In this document: in pieces, positions 54,695 through 64,000 of the stretch | Layout of the letters: every line of letters starts with the position of its first letter | How positions within the stretch are numbered: position 1 is the first letter of the stretch | Assembly: GCA_963576565.1 (NCBI GenBank) | Contig: OY755047.1 | Span: 4,496,931-4,560,930, forward strand | Origin: Aspidapion aeneum | Taxonomy: Eukaryota > Arthropoda > Insecta > Coleoptera > Brentidae | Direction of reading: 5' to 3' | Length of the DNA: 64,000 nt | Position numbers and translations under genes: made by a program | The notes under the pieces: generated by a model | Seen by the model: only the letters and a program-made list of their open reading frames with translations | Database searches by the model: none | What the model was told of the DNA's origin: nothing

Positions 54695-55310
54695 CTACTA
54701 CTATTCTCTACCTCCTTCGATCCTGACGATCATCTTCTGTCAGGTTTAGTTGACTCATTGATCTTTGGATTGACTGTTGCTATTCCAGTTTAGGAAGCCC
54801 TCTTTCTCTGCGCCCTATTGGTTGCCATTCTAGGACCTGCTTTGGTAATCTTTTGTCATTCATCTGTTATACATCAGTTGTCTTTTAGTGATGTCATCAG
54901 TTATGCTTCCCTCGATTCCCATTCTTTCTTTTATGGTTCAGTTCTTATATGATCTGTTCTAGATATTATCATTGATCTTCTTATTGGATCCATTTCAACA
55001 CTTTCAATTTTTGTTTTATATTTTTCTGTTATGCGACAAGTCTCTATTCCATGCAACATCGTCATTTTCACCATTGTTTCATGTATGTTAAATTTTAGAT
55101 TCTTTTTAATCTCTCTGCTCCATAAAATACTGTTGAGACATTCAATAACCTTTTTTGCTTTTACTATTCTTTTTTCCAATTCTTTAGAGTCTGTTCCTGT
55201 CGTATCAAATGTGACACCCAAGTATACGTACTCATTGTATGGAGATATTTTTTGTCCATCGTCTAGTTCTAACTCACTTGATTCGTTTCCACCCTCCCTT
55301 AACACTTGTT
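54695..55310 (-). mobile_element. LINE-B fragment
   Basis: Minus strand: ESSELELDDGQKISPYNEYV, YLGVTFDTTGTDSKELEKRI, MVKMTMLHGIETCRITEKYK (frame 54931-55305), then RMGIEGSITDDIT and the basic end QIGRRERGLPKLEWQQQS in other frames. A GTA-type tail (GTAGTAGTTACC reversed) at 54690-54705. Confidence 0.85.
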
Positions 55311-55562
55311 ACGCTCGTACCGAAGGGGTCCAAGAAGACCGAAACTAGTATGCGAGCTACTAATATCCCTTTTTGAGGAATTGCCCGCAATCTTTGTTGT
55401 TTTTCGTTAAGTATGTCCTCACAATATTCCTTTTAAACTGTCCATAATAATTTTTTTACTTGAACGGTATGCTTATACATGAAATTTCAGTTAGGATTTT
55501 TTACATGGTATTTTTTTAATGTCAAAAGTTGACTTAATTTGAACACATTTTTGTGAGTGTAG
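55311..55562. other. Spacer, nothing recognised
   Basis: No frame or repeat recognised. Confidence 0.4.
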
Positions 55563-56154
55563 AAAAAATACTCTGCCAATATATGGGCCCCTAAGCTCAC
55601 ACTAGGTACTATAGTTATAGTTTACATGTGAGCTAATATAACTAAAAATGGAAATATATTTTATTCAACTCCAGACTAAATTACCTTTTGTTTGATACCA
55701 CTCAAGCCATGTTTTGACTTAAACTCAAATTTTTAAAATCTACCCCCACCCTTAAAAAAAGCAAAAACTAAAATGTTATTTGTTAAACTCCAGACTCAAT
55801 TACCTTTCGCTTGATATCACACACGCCATATTTTCACTTAAACTCTAATTTTTGAAATATACCCCCACCCTTTTTTTAAAATAAATTAAAATGTATTTTG
55901 TTTAACTCCAGACTCAATTACCTTTCGTTTGATATCACACACGACATATTTTCACATAAACTCTAATTTTTGAAATCTACCCCCACCCTTTTATTTGGTT
56001 TATGTTCTGTGGATTTTGCTCATTTTTAAATGGGACCATCTCGACTCAAGATCCAGCCTAGGTACCAAATTTCATTAAAATCGGCCAAGCGGTTTTTGAG
56101 TTATGCCCGTTGGTCGTTACAGACAGACATACAGACAGACAGACAGACAGACAT

Positions 56155-56228
<74 letters not shown>

Positions 56229-56274
56229 GGCGCAACAAAAAAGTTTCAAAATCATCTGAAACTCAAAGATATAT
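55563..56274 (+). mobile_element. Microsatellite-bearing Helentron-like element, copy D (right-truncated)
   Basis: Left end AAAAAATACTCTGCCAATA, left hairpin, three units, conserved block, (CAGA)n at 56121-56227, then only the first part of the tail (GAAACTCAAAGATATATAAA) before copy E starts directly. The right hairpin is missing. Confidence 0.72.
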
Positions 56275-57048
56275 AAAATACTCTGCCAATATATGGGCCC
56301 CTAAGCTCACACTAGGTACTACAGTTATAATGTACCTGTGAGCAAATATAACTAAAAACTGTAATATATGGTATTCAACTCCAGACTAAATTACCTCTCG
56401 TTTGATACCACACAAGCCATGTTTTGACTTAAACTCAAATTTTTGAAACTTCCCCCCCCCCCCTTAAAAAAACAAAAATTAAAATGTATTTTCTTCAACT
56501 CCAGACTTGATTTTGATTTTCTTCAACTCCAGACTCAATTACCTTTCGTTTGATATCACACATGCCATATTTTCATGTAAACTCTAATTTTTGAAATCTA
56601 CCCCCACCCTTTTTTTTAACTAAAATTTATTTTGTTTAACTCCACACTCAATTACCTTTCGTTTAATATCACACACGCCATATTTTCACATAAACTCTAA
56701 TTTTTGAAATCTACCCCCACCCTTTTACTTGGCTTGTGTTCGGTGGATTTTGTTCATTTTTAAATGGGACCATCTCGACCCAAGACCCAGGCTAGGTACC
56801 AAATTTCATTGAAATCGGGCAAGCGGTTTTTGAGTTATGCGCGTTGGTCGTTACAGACAGACATACAGACAGACAGACAGACATACAGACAGACAGACAG
56901 ACAGACAGACACCACAACAAAAAAGTTTCAAAATCATCTGAAACGCAAAGATATATAAAAATTTTTGAAATCGGAGCAACTTTTTTTTTCTCGAAAAAAT
57001 TAGGATCACCATAGCTCACACTACTATAGTATAGTATATGTGTGAGCT
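56275..57048 (+). mobile_element. Microsatellite-bearing Helentron-like element, copy E
   Basis: Begins ATACTCTGCCAATATATGGG at the truncation of D. A C-run at 56451-56462. (CAGA)n at 56856-56910. Intact tail and right hairpin at 57013-57048. Confidence 0.72.
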
Positions 57049-57138
57049 AAAATTTTGAAATCGGAGCAACTTTTTTTTTCTCGAAAAAATTAGGATCACC
57101 ATAGCTCACACTACTATATTATAGTATATGTGTGAGCT
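57049..57138 (+). repeat. Extra copy of the right terminus
   Basis: ATTTTGAAATCGGAGCAACT to TATGTGTGAGCT repeats the last 90 bases of copy E in tandem, including the hairpin. Confidence 0.9.
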
Positions 57139-57161
57139 AAAAAGTTTTTATTTTACGTTTT

Positions 57162-57776
57162 AGCTCACACATATACTATAGTGTGAGCTATGGTGATCCT
57201 AATTTTTTCGAGAAAAAAAAAGTTGCTCCGATTTCAAAAAATTTTATATATCTTTGCGTTTCAGATGATTTTGAAACTTTTTTGTTGCGCCGTCTGTCTG
57301 TCTGTCTGTCTGTATGTCTGTCTGTCTGTCTGTCTGTAACGACCAACGCGCATAACTCGAAAACCGCTTGGCCGATTTTAATGAAATTTGGTACCTAGAC
57401 TAGGCCTTGGGCCGAGATGGTCCCATTTAAAAATGAACAAAATCCACCGAACACAAACCAAATAAAAGGGTGGGGGTAGATTTCAAAAATTAGAGTTTAT
57501 GTGAAAATATGGCGTGTGTGATATCAAACGAAAGGTAATTAAGTTTGGAGTTAAACAAAATACATTTTAGTTTTTGTTTTTTTTAAGGGTGGGGGTAGAT
57601 TTCAAAAATTCAAAAATCATGTCAAAACATAGCTTGTGTGGTATCAAACAAAAGTTAATTTAGTCTGGAGTTGAATAAAATATATTTCAGTTTTTAGTTA
57701 TATTAGCTCACACGTACACTATAACTATAGTACCCAGTGTGAGCTTAGGGGCCCATATATTGGCAGAGTATTTTTT
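57162..57776 (-). mobile_element. Microsatellite-bearing Helentron-like element, copy F (inverted)
   Basis: Right hairpin at 57162-57190, tail, (GTCT)n at 57293-57336, conserved block, two units, left hairpin, end GGCAGAGTATTTTTT. With D/E it makes a second tail-to-tail pair. Confidence 0.72.
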
Positions 57777-58074
57777 AGGATTTTGTGGGCCTCCATTCAG
57801 AAGTGATTTCTCCATTTTCTTTTTAAGAAATTCGTGTTCTCCTTACTCCAAGCAATCGAGTTATTATTTCAGACAGTCAGACGAGTTGAGGAGAGATGGG
57901 GTGGATCTACTTCAACTCTTATACTTGTACGTGGGAGTAATATACCCTTGAATAGATTACTCAACCCACAAGTTCATTAAAACTTCAAAGTGTACTGGGT
58001 TTCTTAATTAAAAATATAACACAAAAAACTGGATCCTTTTTTTTATAAAAACATTTTTTTATATTGCCGAAAAT
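57777..58074. other. Spacer, nothing recognised
   Basis: A short frame (57739-57951) overlaps the end of copy F and is not meaningful. Confidence 0.4.
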
Positions 58075-59245
58075 CTGGGGGCACGGCAGTGCCCCGCCAA
58101 GTTCGAGCGGAAACTGCTGTACCATCTTTTCTTGAAACATTTCAGCCCATATTTGACCTATCTAAAACTCTACTTCGGAATCAGCTACGAAACTTAAACT
58201 TTGCCAGTCGTAGATCTTTATAGAGTTAACAATCCCTTTTTAAGTATCATAGACTTCCATAAAGTAATAAAGTAGTTACGAAATTGCTACTCGCCTACTC
58301 CCTCACTCATCAACTCACTCATGTATAGCTTATCAAAATTCTACTGTACTACATGCTACAAAGCTGAAATTTAGCACACTGATAGAAATTGTGACCAAAC
58401 CCTTGGAAAAAATCAAAAAACCCCAAAATTATAATTCACTCCGCTCCCCCAAAAATTATGTAAAAGTAACATTGCCCACTTCCAGAGGCGCTAGAGAGCT
58501 GAGCTTTAGCAGACTGATAGGAAATATAATAAAACTATAGGAAAAAATTTAAAAACCCCAAAATTTTAATTTTCTTCCCCCCCCTATAAATGTAAAGTTA
58601 TACATAAAATTTTAAACAATCAAATAGACTGTGCAGACTTATTAGCCCAACTAAACTTCATAATCCCGCGCCAGGGATCGAGACAACTATCCACTTTCAC
58701 TTTCAATGTGCGACATTTGTAACAATACTCCAGCTATCGATATATTTAATACCAATTTAAAACAGCTCAGAAATACGCACTTGCAAAATAATGCCTAAAA
58801 GTCCAACCTATTCTTGTACATCTAATTAATGCTTAAGACTACCTTTACTTGTATGCTACTTTTATTGTATATTTATGTAACTCTCATTTATTCCTGTCAT
58901 TGTAATTGGGTTCGCCCGTAATGATATGGTAAATAAAAATAAAATAAAATAAAATAAAAATAAAGTTATGTAAAAGTAACATTCTCCACTTCCAGAAACG
59001 CTAGAATGCTGAGCTTTGGAAGACTAATAACTATGATAAATCTATGAGAAAAAAATTTAAAAGACCAAAATTTTAATTTACTTTCTTCTCCCATAAATGT
59101 AAAGTTATGTAAAATTAACATTGCCTACTTCCAGGAACACTAGAGAGCTAAGCTTTAGAAGGCTGATAGGAACTATGATAAAACCAATATAAAAATATTT
59201 AAAAAAAATCAAAATCTGTGCACCCCTTGGATCCGCCACTGCAAT
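58075..59245 (+). repeat. Repeat K region with tandem units, split by a LINE 3' end
   Basis: Starts CTGGGGGCACGGCAGTGCCC (self-complementary GGGGCAC-like core). Units with CTAGAGAGCTGAGCTTTAGC, GACTGATAGGAA and AATGTAAAGTTATGTAAAA recur at about 58445, 58985 and 59120. Ends near a CCTTGGATCCGCCACTG terminus at 59225. Confidence 0.75.
58602..58960 (+). mobile_element. LINE 3' end with (AAAAT)n tail and 9-bp target duplication
   Basis: Plus strand: LLAQLNFIIPRQGSRQLSTF then TFNVRH, NTPAIDIF and NLKQLRNTHLQ, a typical C-terminal end of a jockey- or CR1-group ORF2, followed by a 3' UTR and (AAAAT)n at 58930-58960. TAAAGTTAT occurs at 58593-58601 and 58961-58969; the empty site GTAAAGTTATGTAAAA is at 59100-59115. 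Confidence 0.75.
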
Positions 59246-59299
59246 AATCTGTGTTATAACCAAAAACTTAGTAGAAGTTTTCCTTTCTGAGATATCCAC

Positions 59300-59340
59300 T
59301 AAAAACTGTGTGTGCTAATGGGTTAGGAAGGTATCAGATT
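59300..59340 (+). repeat. Repeat G end (empty site for the 33.7-kb hAT)
   Basis: GTGTGCTAATGGGTTAGGAA then GGTATCAGAT; matches 33737-33748 joined to 35527-35545. Confidence 0.65.
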
Positions 59341-59852
59341 GGTCAAGGATCTATTTATTTCAGATTTGGTCTCCTGGTCTTTCGTAGTCAGAACAGTTTA
59401 TTATCTGATTTTTTATCCATTTTTCTTATAAAAATATCTACAATTTTTATAAAAGTTTAATAAGATACAAATCAAGACTAAGTAAGTGAGTGGGATCCAA
59501 AAAAGATATATTCTTTAATTAGGTCTTGAGCCCTTTTTTATACAGTGTCCCCCATAATGTTTGCAACATATGGGAAACATTTTTATTTGTGAGATATGAG
59601 AAAAAATTTTATATACGATCAATCCTGCTTGTTGAATATCCTAAAAAGACATTTTAACATTTGTCACATGATCACTGTCATGGCGGCAAATTCAAAAAAT
59701 TAGGCATGAAATCCCAAAAAGTGAGGTTAAATCGCAAAATATCGAAAAAAGTTATTTGAAAAAAGTGTTTAGAATGTCATTTTAGGGTCCTCTATTTGGA
59801 ACAATAATAATAAAAAATAAGAAATACCCTATTTTTGGCCCCAGCCTTATTA

Positions 59853-60156
59853 CATTGGCGCACCCAGGAATGTGTCTTGGGGGGGCCCGACAGCTCAAAG
59901 GGGCGCCTCTCAAAAATCGTGCGACCAAAAAACAAAAAAAAAAAAGGTCATCATGTGTGGGAGGCGACAGCTAAAAGGGGCAGGGGCGACCAAAAAAAAA
60001 AAAGGTCCTCATGTTTTTAGCGGGGACGCGACGAACTACGCCGCTGTTTGGGGGGGGCCGAGTCCTCATTATCATGAAATATGTAGAAAATATGTCAAAA
60101 ATCTAAGGCTTGGGGGGGCCCGGACCCCGGGGCCCCTCCCCCTGGGTGCGCCCATA
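59853..60156. mobile_element. CACCCAGG-end MITE with H-family interior, 7-bp target duplication
   Basis: Ends CATTGGCGCACCCAGG and CCTGGGTGCGCCCATA; CTTATTA at 59846-59852 and 60157-60163. The interior (CGACAGCTCAAAGGGGCGCC, GACC-A-run-GGTCATCATG) is that of family H. The right arm of the foldback shows the empty site CCTTATTATAAATT. Confidence 0.85.
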
Positions 60157-60219
60157 CTTATTATGAATTAATTTTATAAAGATTTTATTATTGAAATAGT
60201 TTAATTAACGCAATATTTA

Positions 60220-61575
60220 ATGGGTTGGGCTGTAGTACCAACTGAGTGGAAAACGTCATATATATCCACAATACACAAAAAAGGAAGGAAAGATATATGT
60301 GACAATTATAGAGGTATATCTGTAACTAGTACGCTAAGCAGAATATATGGCAAAATAATAAGAAATAAAGTGGAGAGCGAATATAAAGATATGGAGGCAG
60401 AAGAACAAGCTGGTTTCAGGGCGGGTAGATCGACTTCAGATCATCTCTTTTGTATAACCCAAGTTATTGAAAAGAAAATGGCATACGGACAAGAGCTCCA
60501 TCTGCTTTACGTAGATTTGCAGAAGGCATATGATAGTATACCACTAAATCTACTTTGGAAAGCGTTGGAAAAGACAAACATAAGCGTACAACTAATTAAG
60601 GCCATCAAAGAGTTATACCGCAATAGTAAGGCAAAAGTTAAAATAAAAGCAAAACTAACCAAAGGCTTTCAAGTAAATAAAGATCTTAAACAAGGTTGCT
60701 GTATCTCGCCTACGCTCTTCAAGATATATTTGGAACAGGTCCTTAAAGTCTGGAAGAGAAAATGCCAAAACATGGGAATTCCGTTGAATGAAACCACCTT
60801 GTATACTTTATGTTTCGCCGATGATCAGATAGTGATGGCTCAGGATTATGACGACCTTGAATATATGACACGAAAACTAATAGACGAGTACAATAAGTGG
60901 GGACTAGAGGTTAATATCAATAAGACAGAGTATATGTGTATTGGTGGAACGAAACAGGATCTAATCTTAAATACTGGGCAGCGAATTCAGTCCTGTGATG
61001 AGTATAAATACTTGGGTCTAAAAATTACAGCTGACGGAACACTAGACAAAGCTATAAAAGATAGAAACGTACAAGGAAGAAAAGCAATAACTTTATTAAA
61101 TGGAATAATTTGGGATCAAAGTATATCAAAACATAACAAAAAGCTTATATATAACACCATTGTAAAAAGTATTATTACATACGGCTCAGAAGTATGGCCA
61201 ATCAAAGATAGAACAGAAAAAATGCTTTCCGCTACGGAGATGGACTATTGGAGAAGAACAGCAGGGAAATCAAAAAGAGAAAGAGTTACCAATCAAAGAA
61301 TAAGAGAAATTATGACAGTGGGTGAACGTACTCTAGTGGATGATATAAGAACAAAACAACTGGTGTGGTACGGACATGTACAAAGAATGGATGATGGAAG
61401 ACTACCTAAACAAATATTACAATGGAAACCAACTGGCCGAAGAAAACGAGGAAGACCAAGGAGAAGCTGGAGAGAAGGAATAGATAGTGAAATAAGAATA
61501 AGAGGCCTAGATGATGAATTATGGGCAAACAGAAACGAGTGGAGATTGGGTATCGGAAGACGTAGAACGTTGTGA
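60220..61575 (+). CDS. LINE-A reverse transcriptase, 5'-truncated open frame of 451 codons
   Basis: Reverse-transcribes its RNA at the chromosomal target in intact elements. Order: WKTSYISTIHKKGRKDICDN (residues 8-27, RT motif 1 region), YRGISVTSTLSRIYGKIIRN, AGFRAGRSTSDHLFCITQVI (about 66-85), LHLLYVDLQKAYDSIPLNLL (motif A with Asp, about 92-111), KDLKQGCCISPTLFKIYLEQ (motif B), LCFADDQIVMAQ (catalytic FADD, about 196-208), then the thumb and a C-terminal basic region with QLVWYGHVQRMDDGRLPKQI, GRRKRGRPRRSW and IGRRRTL. No stop or frameshift. The upstream apurinic endonuclease and the first RT part are missing. The ATG at 60220 lies in the duplicated target sequence, so it is not the element's own start. 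Clade RTE-like, not certain. Confidence 0.88.
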   Translation: MGWAVVPTEWKTSYISTIHKKGRKDICDNYRGISVTSTLSRIYGKIIRNKVESEYKDMEAEEQAGFRAGRSTSDHLFCITQVIEKKMAYGQELHLLYVDLQKAYDSIPLNLLWKALEKTNISVQLIKAIKELYRNSKAKVKIKAKLTKGFQVNKDLKQGCCISPTLFKIYLEQVLKVWKRKCQNMGIPLNETTLYTLCFADDQIVMAQDYDDLEYMTRKLIDEYNKWGLEVNINKTEYMCIGGTKQDLILNTGQRIQSCDEYKYLGLKITADGTLDKAIKDRNVQGRKAITLLNGIIWDQSISKHNKKLIYNTIVKSIITYGSEVWPIKDRTEKMLSATEMDYWRRTAGKSKRERVTNQRIREIMTVGERTLVDDIRTKQLVWYGHVQRMDDGRLPKQILQWKPTGRRKRGRPRRSWREGIDSEIRIRGLDDELWANRNEWRLGIGRRRTL

Positions 61576-61580
61576 AACCG

Positions 61581-61644
<64 letters not shown>
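60224..61644 (+). mobile_element. LINE-A, best copy: RT domain to C-terminus, (AT)n tail, 12-bp target duplication
   Basis: AATATTTAATGG at 60212-60223 and 61645-61656 flanks the copy; the right arm of the surrounding foldback has the empty site CGCAATATTTAATGGGCAAA. The 3' end is GTTGTGAAACCGATAAAT followed by (AT)n to 61644. The copy is 5'-truncated inside the RT domain and contains one long open frame. Confidence 0.95.
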
Positions 61645-61650
<6 letters not shown>

Positions 61651-62390
61651 TAATGGACAAAGGTAAAATGATTCAAAATTCTATAGTAAAGTCATTCATA
61701 AAAAATTAAATATAAATATCCAATTAGCACATGATCCTTTCTTGTCGAAATGGCCTTTTTTTGACAAGTTTGTAAGGTTTCCGTGAATTTAGTATTATTA
61801 CCACAATAGAAAAGAACCCCATCATTAATTATGTAAACTTTAATAAAATATTTAATAAATAATATTAATGGCATTGTTCTTTTCCATTGTGGTATTAATA
61901 CTAAATTCACAGAAACCTTACAAACTGTCAAAACAAAAGGCCATTGCAACAAGAAACGTACATGTGCCAATAAGATATTTTTATTTAATTTTTTATGAAT
62001 GACTTTAATACAGAATTTGGAATCATTTTACCTTTGCCCATTAAATATTGCGTTACTTGAACTATTTCAATAATAAAATCTGTATAAAATTAATTTATAA
62101 TAAGGCTGGGCCCAAAATTAGGGTATTCCTTATCTTTTATGATTATTGCTCCAAATTTCATAGAGGACACTAAAATGACATTCTAAACAGTTTTTTCAAA
62201 TAACTTCTTTCGATATTTTGACATCTAACCTCACTTTTGCCGTCATGACAGTGATCTCGTGACTAATCTCAAAATGTCTTTCTAGGTTATTCAACAAGCA
62301 GGATTGATCGTATATAATTTTGAATGAATGAACTTACAAATAAAATTTTTTCCCATAAGTTGTGAACATTATGGGGGACGGGACACTGTA

Positions 62391-62683
62391 TATAAAAATA
62401 TAAAAATAATATATATAAAAATATAACCCTGTTCAAAACATACCCCTCTTTTTTTATTGTTTTAGAACTCTTTCACTAATAATAATAATCGGCATCATTT
62501 TAATATTCAGTAAAAGGTTGTTCTAAAAATATTTGGGATATTTAGAACCAATAAAGGAGCAGGCACACTTTAAATGGGATTTTAAAAAATCCACGATTTT
62601 AATGAAATTCTAGTATGTAGTAGATCGCGATATCCTGATCAAAAGTTCTCATGGGCTCAAAGCGATCCTATGAGTGGTTTCCA
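62391..62683. other. AT-rich spacer, nothing recognised
   Basis: No frame or repeat recognised. Confidence 0.45.
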
Positions 62684-63070
62684 AGATACCGTGGCGGGTA
62701 TGGGGCTCCCCCAACATATGAATAAATTGATTTTTTATTTAAAAAATAAACTTTAATACAAAAAAGTGATAAAAATAATTGACTCTTATATTTGATGCTA
62801 GATGTCATGTGATAATTTTTATGTACAAGGGGTACTCAAAAAGTCCAATATTTCTATTTAATTCATAATTTTATTTAAATAAACGGATATATAATACTTT
62901 TTGAGTATCCCCTGTACATCAAAATTGCCACGTGACGTCTAGCATAGTTGTCAAATATAAGAGTCAATTATTTTTATCACTTTCTTGTATTACAGTTTAA
63001 GTTTTACAAAAGAATTTCAATTTATTTGTATTTTGGGGGACGCCCATACCCGTCACTGTATCTCGGAGGG
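62684..63070. mobile_element. Foldback of about 390 bp
   Basis: Centre near 62872. CAAGGGGTACTCAAAAAGT pairs with ACTTTTTGAGTATCCCCTG; TTGACTCTTATATTTGA with TCAAATATAAGAGTCAA; outer parts CGGGTATGGGGCTCCCCCAA and TTGGGGGACGCCCATACCCG. The outermost similarity is GATACCGTGGC/GTCACTGTATC. Confidence 0.85.
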
Positions 63071-63074
63071 TAGG

Positions 63075-63170
63075 GGACAATTCGCCGCTGCCGATTCCCC
63101 GCAGCCGATTCGCCGCGGGACAATTCGCCGCCGGCCGATTCGCCGCGGGGACAATCCGCCGCGAGATTTT
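63075..63170. repeat. GC-rich CAATTCGCCGC / CCGATTCGCCGC short repeat
   Basis: ACAATTCGCCGC, CCGATTCCCCGCAG, CCGATTCGCCGCGG and ACAATTCGCCGCCGG alternate; same vocabulary as 35873-35930. Confidence 0.75.
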
Positions 63171-63296
63171 TTATTTATTTTATGATGTTACCCCAGCCAT
63201 TTTTCACATATTTCATGAATAAAAAGATTACAGAGTATAAAATTCGCCATCATGAGGCTTCGCCCCCTCCCCCAGAGAAATCAGCCCCCCCCAAAT

Positions 63297-63600
63297 TTTG
63301 AGGCAAATCGGTTTATAAACAAGAAAGTGCGCCATTGTGGAACTGCCATTTTGATTTTTTGTAAATTTTAGTTAAAAATAATAATCAGCGAGCTGAAAGA
63401 TCTCAAAGTTCCGAGTTTGATGCAAATCGGTTGATAAATGGGAAAATTCGCCATTTTGGATCCACCATTTTCATTTTTTTAAATTTAAGTCAAAAATTGT
63501 ATTAAGTTACCTTAAGCGCCGCGATGTTTCAAGTTTGAGGCAAATCGGTTCATAAATAGGAAAATCCGCCATTTTATTTATTTTTCTAATAAAAAAAATA
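63297..63600. repeat. Tandem repeat, about 119-bp unit, 2.5 copies
   Basis: Units start near 63297, 63416 and 63534 with TTTGAGGCAAATCGGTT (or TTTGATGCAAATCGGTT) and share TCGCCATTTTGGA and CCATTTTGATTTTTT. Diverged by perhaps a quarter. Non-coding. Confidence 0.75.
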
Positions 63601-64000
63601 TTGAATTGTATTATACTAACCACCAAATAACTAACAATTGCCAATGGTAATATCATGTCGCACAGTGGAACGTTTTGAAGATCTAGGTGGACAACCTCTG
63701 AGCAACATTAACACTCTTTAATGCTTGATTTTTTTAGCTTTAAAATAACATAAAATACTTAAAAGCATTTAGTATTTGCAATATTACCTACCTCTTATAT
63801 AGGGTGATTCAGATTTTAACGATTTTAAGATTTGTAGTCATACTGTATGCTTTTAACGAAAATTGTTTCAACAAATTTTATAACAATGAAGTAACGGTAT
63901 ATTTTTTTTCAGTTTTTGCAAGAAGGAATTTAAATAAAACTGTTTTGCAATATACAAGGTGTTTCAGAAAAATTTAAATAAAGACGTTTGAGGCGGTAAG
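63601..64000. other. Spacer to window edge
   Basis: ATAGGGTGATTCAGATTTTA at 63800 and ATACAAGGTGTTTCAGAAAA at 63953 resemble TA-CAGGGTG-type transposon ends; their partners are not in the window. Confidence 0.4.

Larger units (their letters stand above)
59543..62388. mobile_element. Long-arm foldback element, TA target, with two later insertions
   Basis: Ends CAGTGTCCCCCATAATG and CATTATGGGGGACGGGACACTG, TA outside both (59541-59542, 62389-62390). The two arms match through ATACGATCAATCCTGCTTGT, GTTTAGAATGTCATTTTAG, GAAATAGTTTAATTAACGCA and ACCACAATAGAAAAGAAC to a centre near 61850. Without insertions each arm is about 500-550 bases. The left arm is interrupted at 59853-60156 and 60224-61644; the right arm supplies the empty sites for both. 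No transposase. Confidence 0.92.

Overview
This window looks like intergenic or heterochromatic DNA from a large, AT-rich, transposon-laden animal genome, most likely an insect. Supporting signs are RTE-like, jockey-like and CR1-like LINEs, a Penelope-like element, pogo/Tigger, hAT and PIF/Harbinger-type DNA transposons, and elements carrying a (CAGA)n microsatellite next to a conserved block common in arthropod Helentron-type (DINE-1/mini-me) repeats. A beetle is my guess; the sequence does not prove it. I found no convincing intact host gene, tRNA or rRNA. Almost every long reading frame is a transposon remnant, a satellite by-product or a microsatellite shadow.

Layout. 0-5 kb: LINE-A and LINE-B fragments on the minus strand, a pogo-like MITE and a 313-bp MITE. 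5-10 kb: three microsatellite-bearing elements, two in tail-to-tail inversion and one nested in another MITE. 10.5-13.9 kb: a complex satellite with a higher-order period near 0.96 kb. 14-24 kb: LINE-A, LINE-B and LINE-C (RTE-like) pieces, a 1.3-kb TIR element, a Penelope-like remnant and a hAT MITE with an 8-bp target duplication. 24-30 kb: a pogo-like MITE split by a 1.95-kb foldback element; a THAP-domain element with two inward-facing CRE-like palindromes; a TTF zinc-finger hAT remnant split by a hAT MITE that itself contains another MITE. 30-38 kb: a CR1-like LINE, and a hAT element split by a PIF/Harbinger element. 38.5-41.6 kb: a 169-bp satellite with a 460-bp higher-order repeat, next to a Penelope-like fragment. 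42-55 kb: a second inverted Harbinger copy, hairpin elements, two jockey-like copies with 11-bp target duplications and three GC-rich hAT-type insertions. 55-58 kb: a second cluster of the microsatellite elements. 58-64 kb: a 2.85-kb foldback whose left arm was hit by a MITE and then by the best-preserved LINE in the window (RT domain intact, 5' truncated).

What makes the window readable is nesting. At least seven insertions have target-site duplications, and for several an empty site is present elsewhere in the window (a paralogous copy or the other arm of an inverted repeat), so the order of insertion can be reconstructed. The strongest leads for something undescribed are the two satellites with higher-order structure, the tail-to-tail pairing of the microsatellite elements, the long-arm TA-target foldback elements, and the THAP/CRE element.
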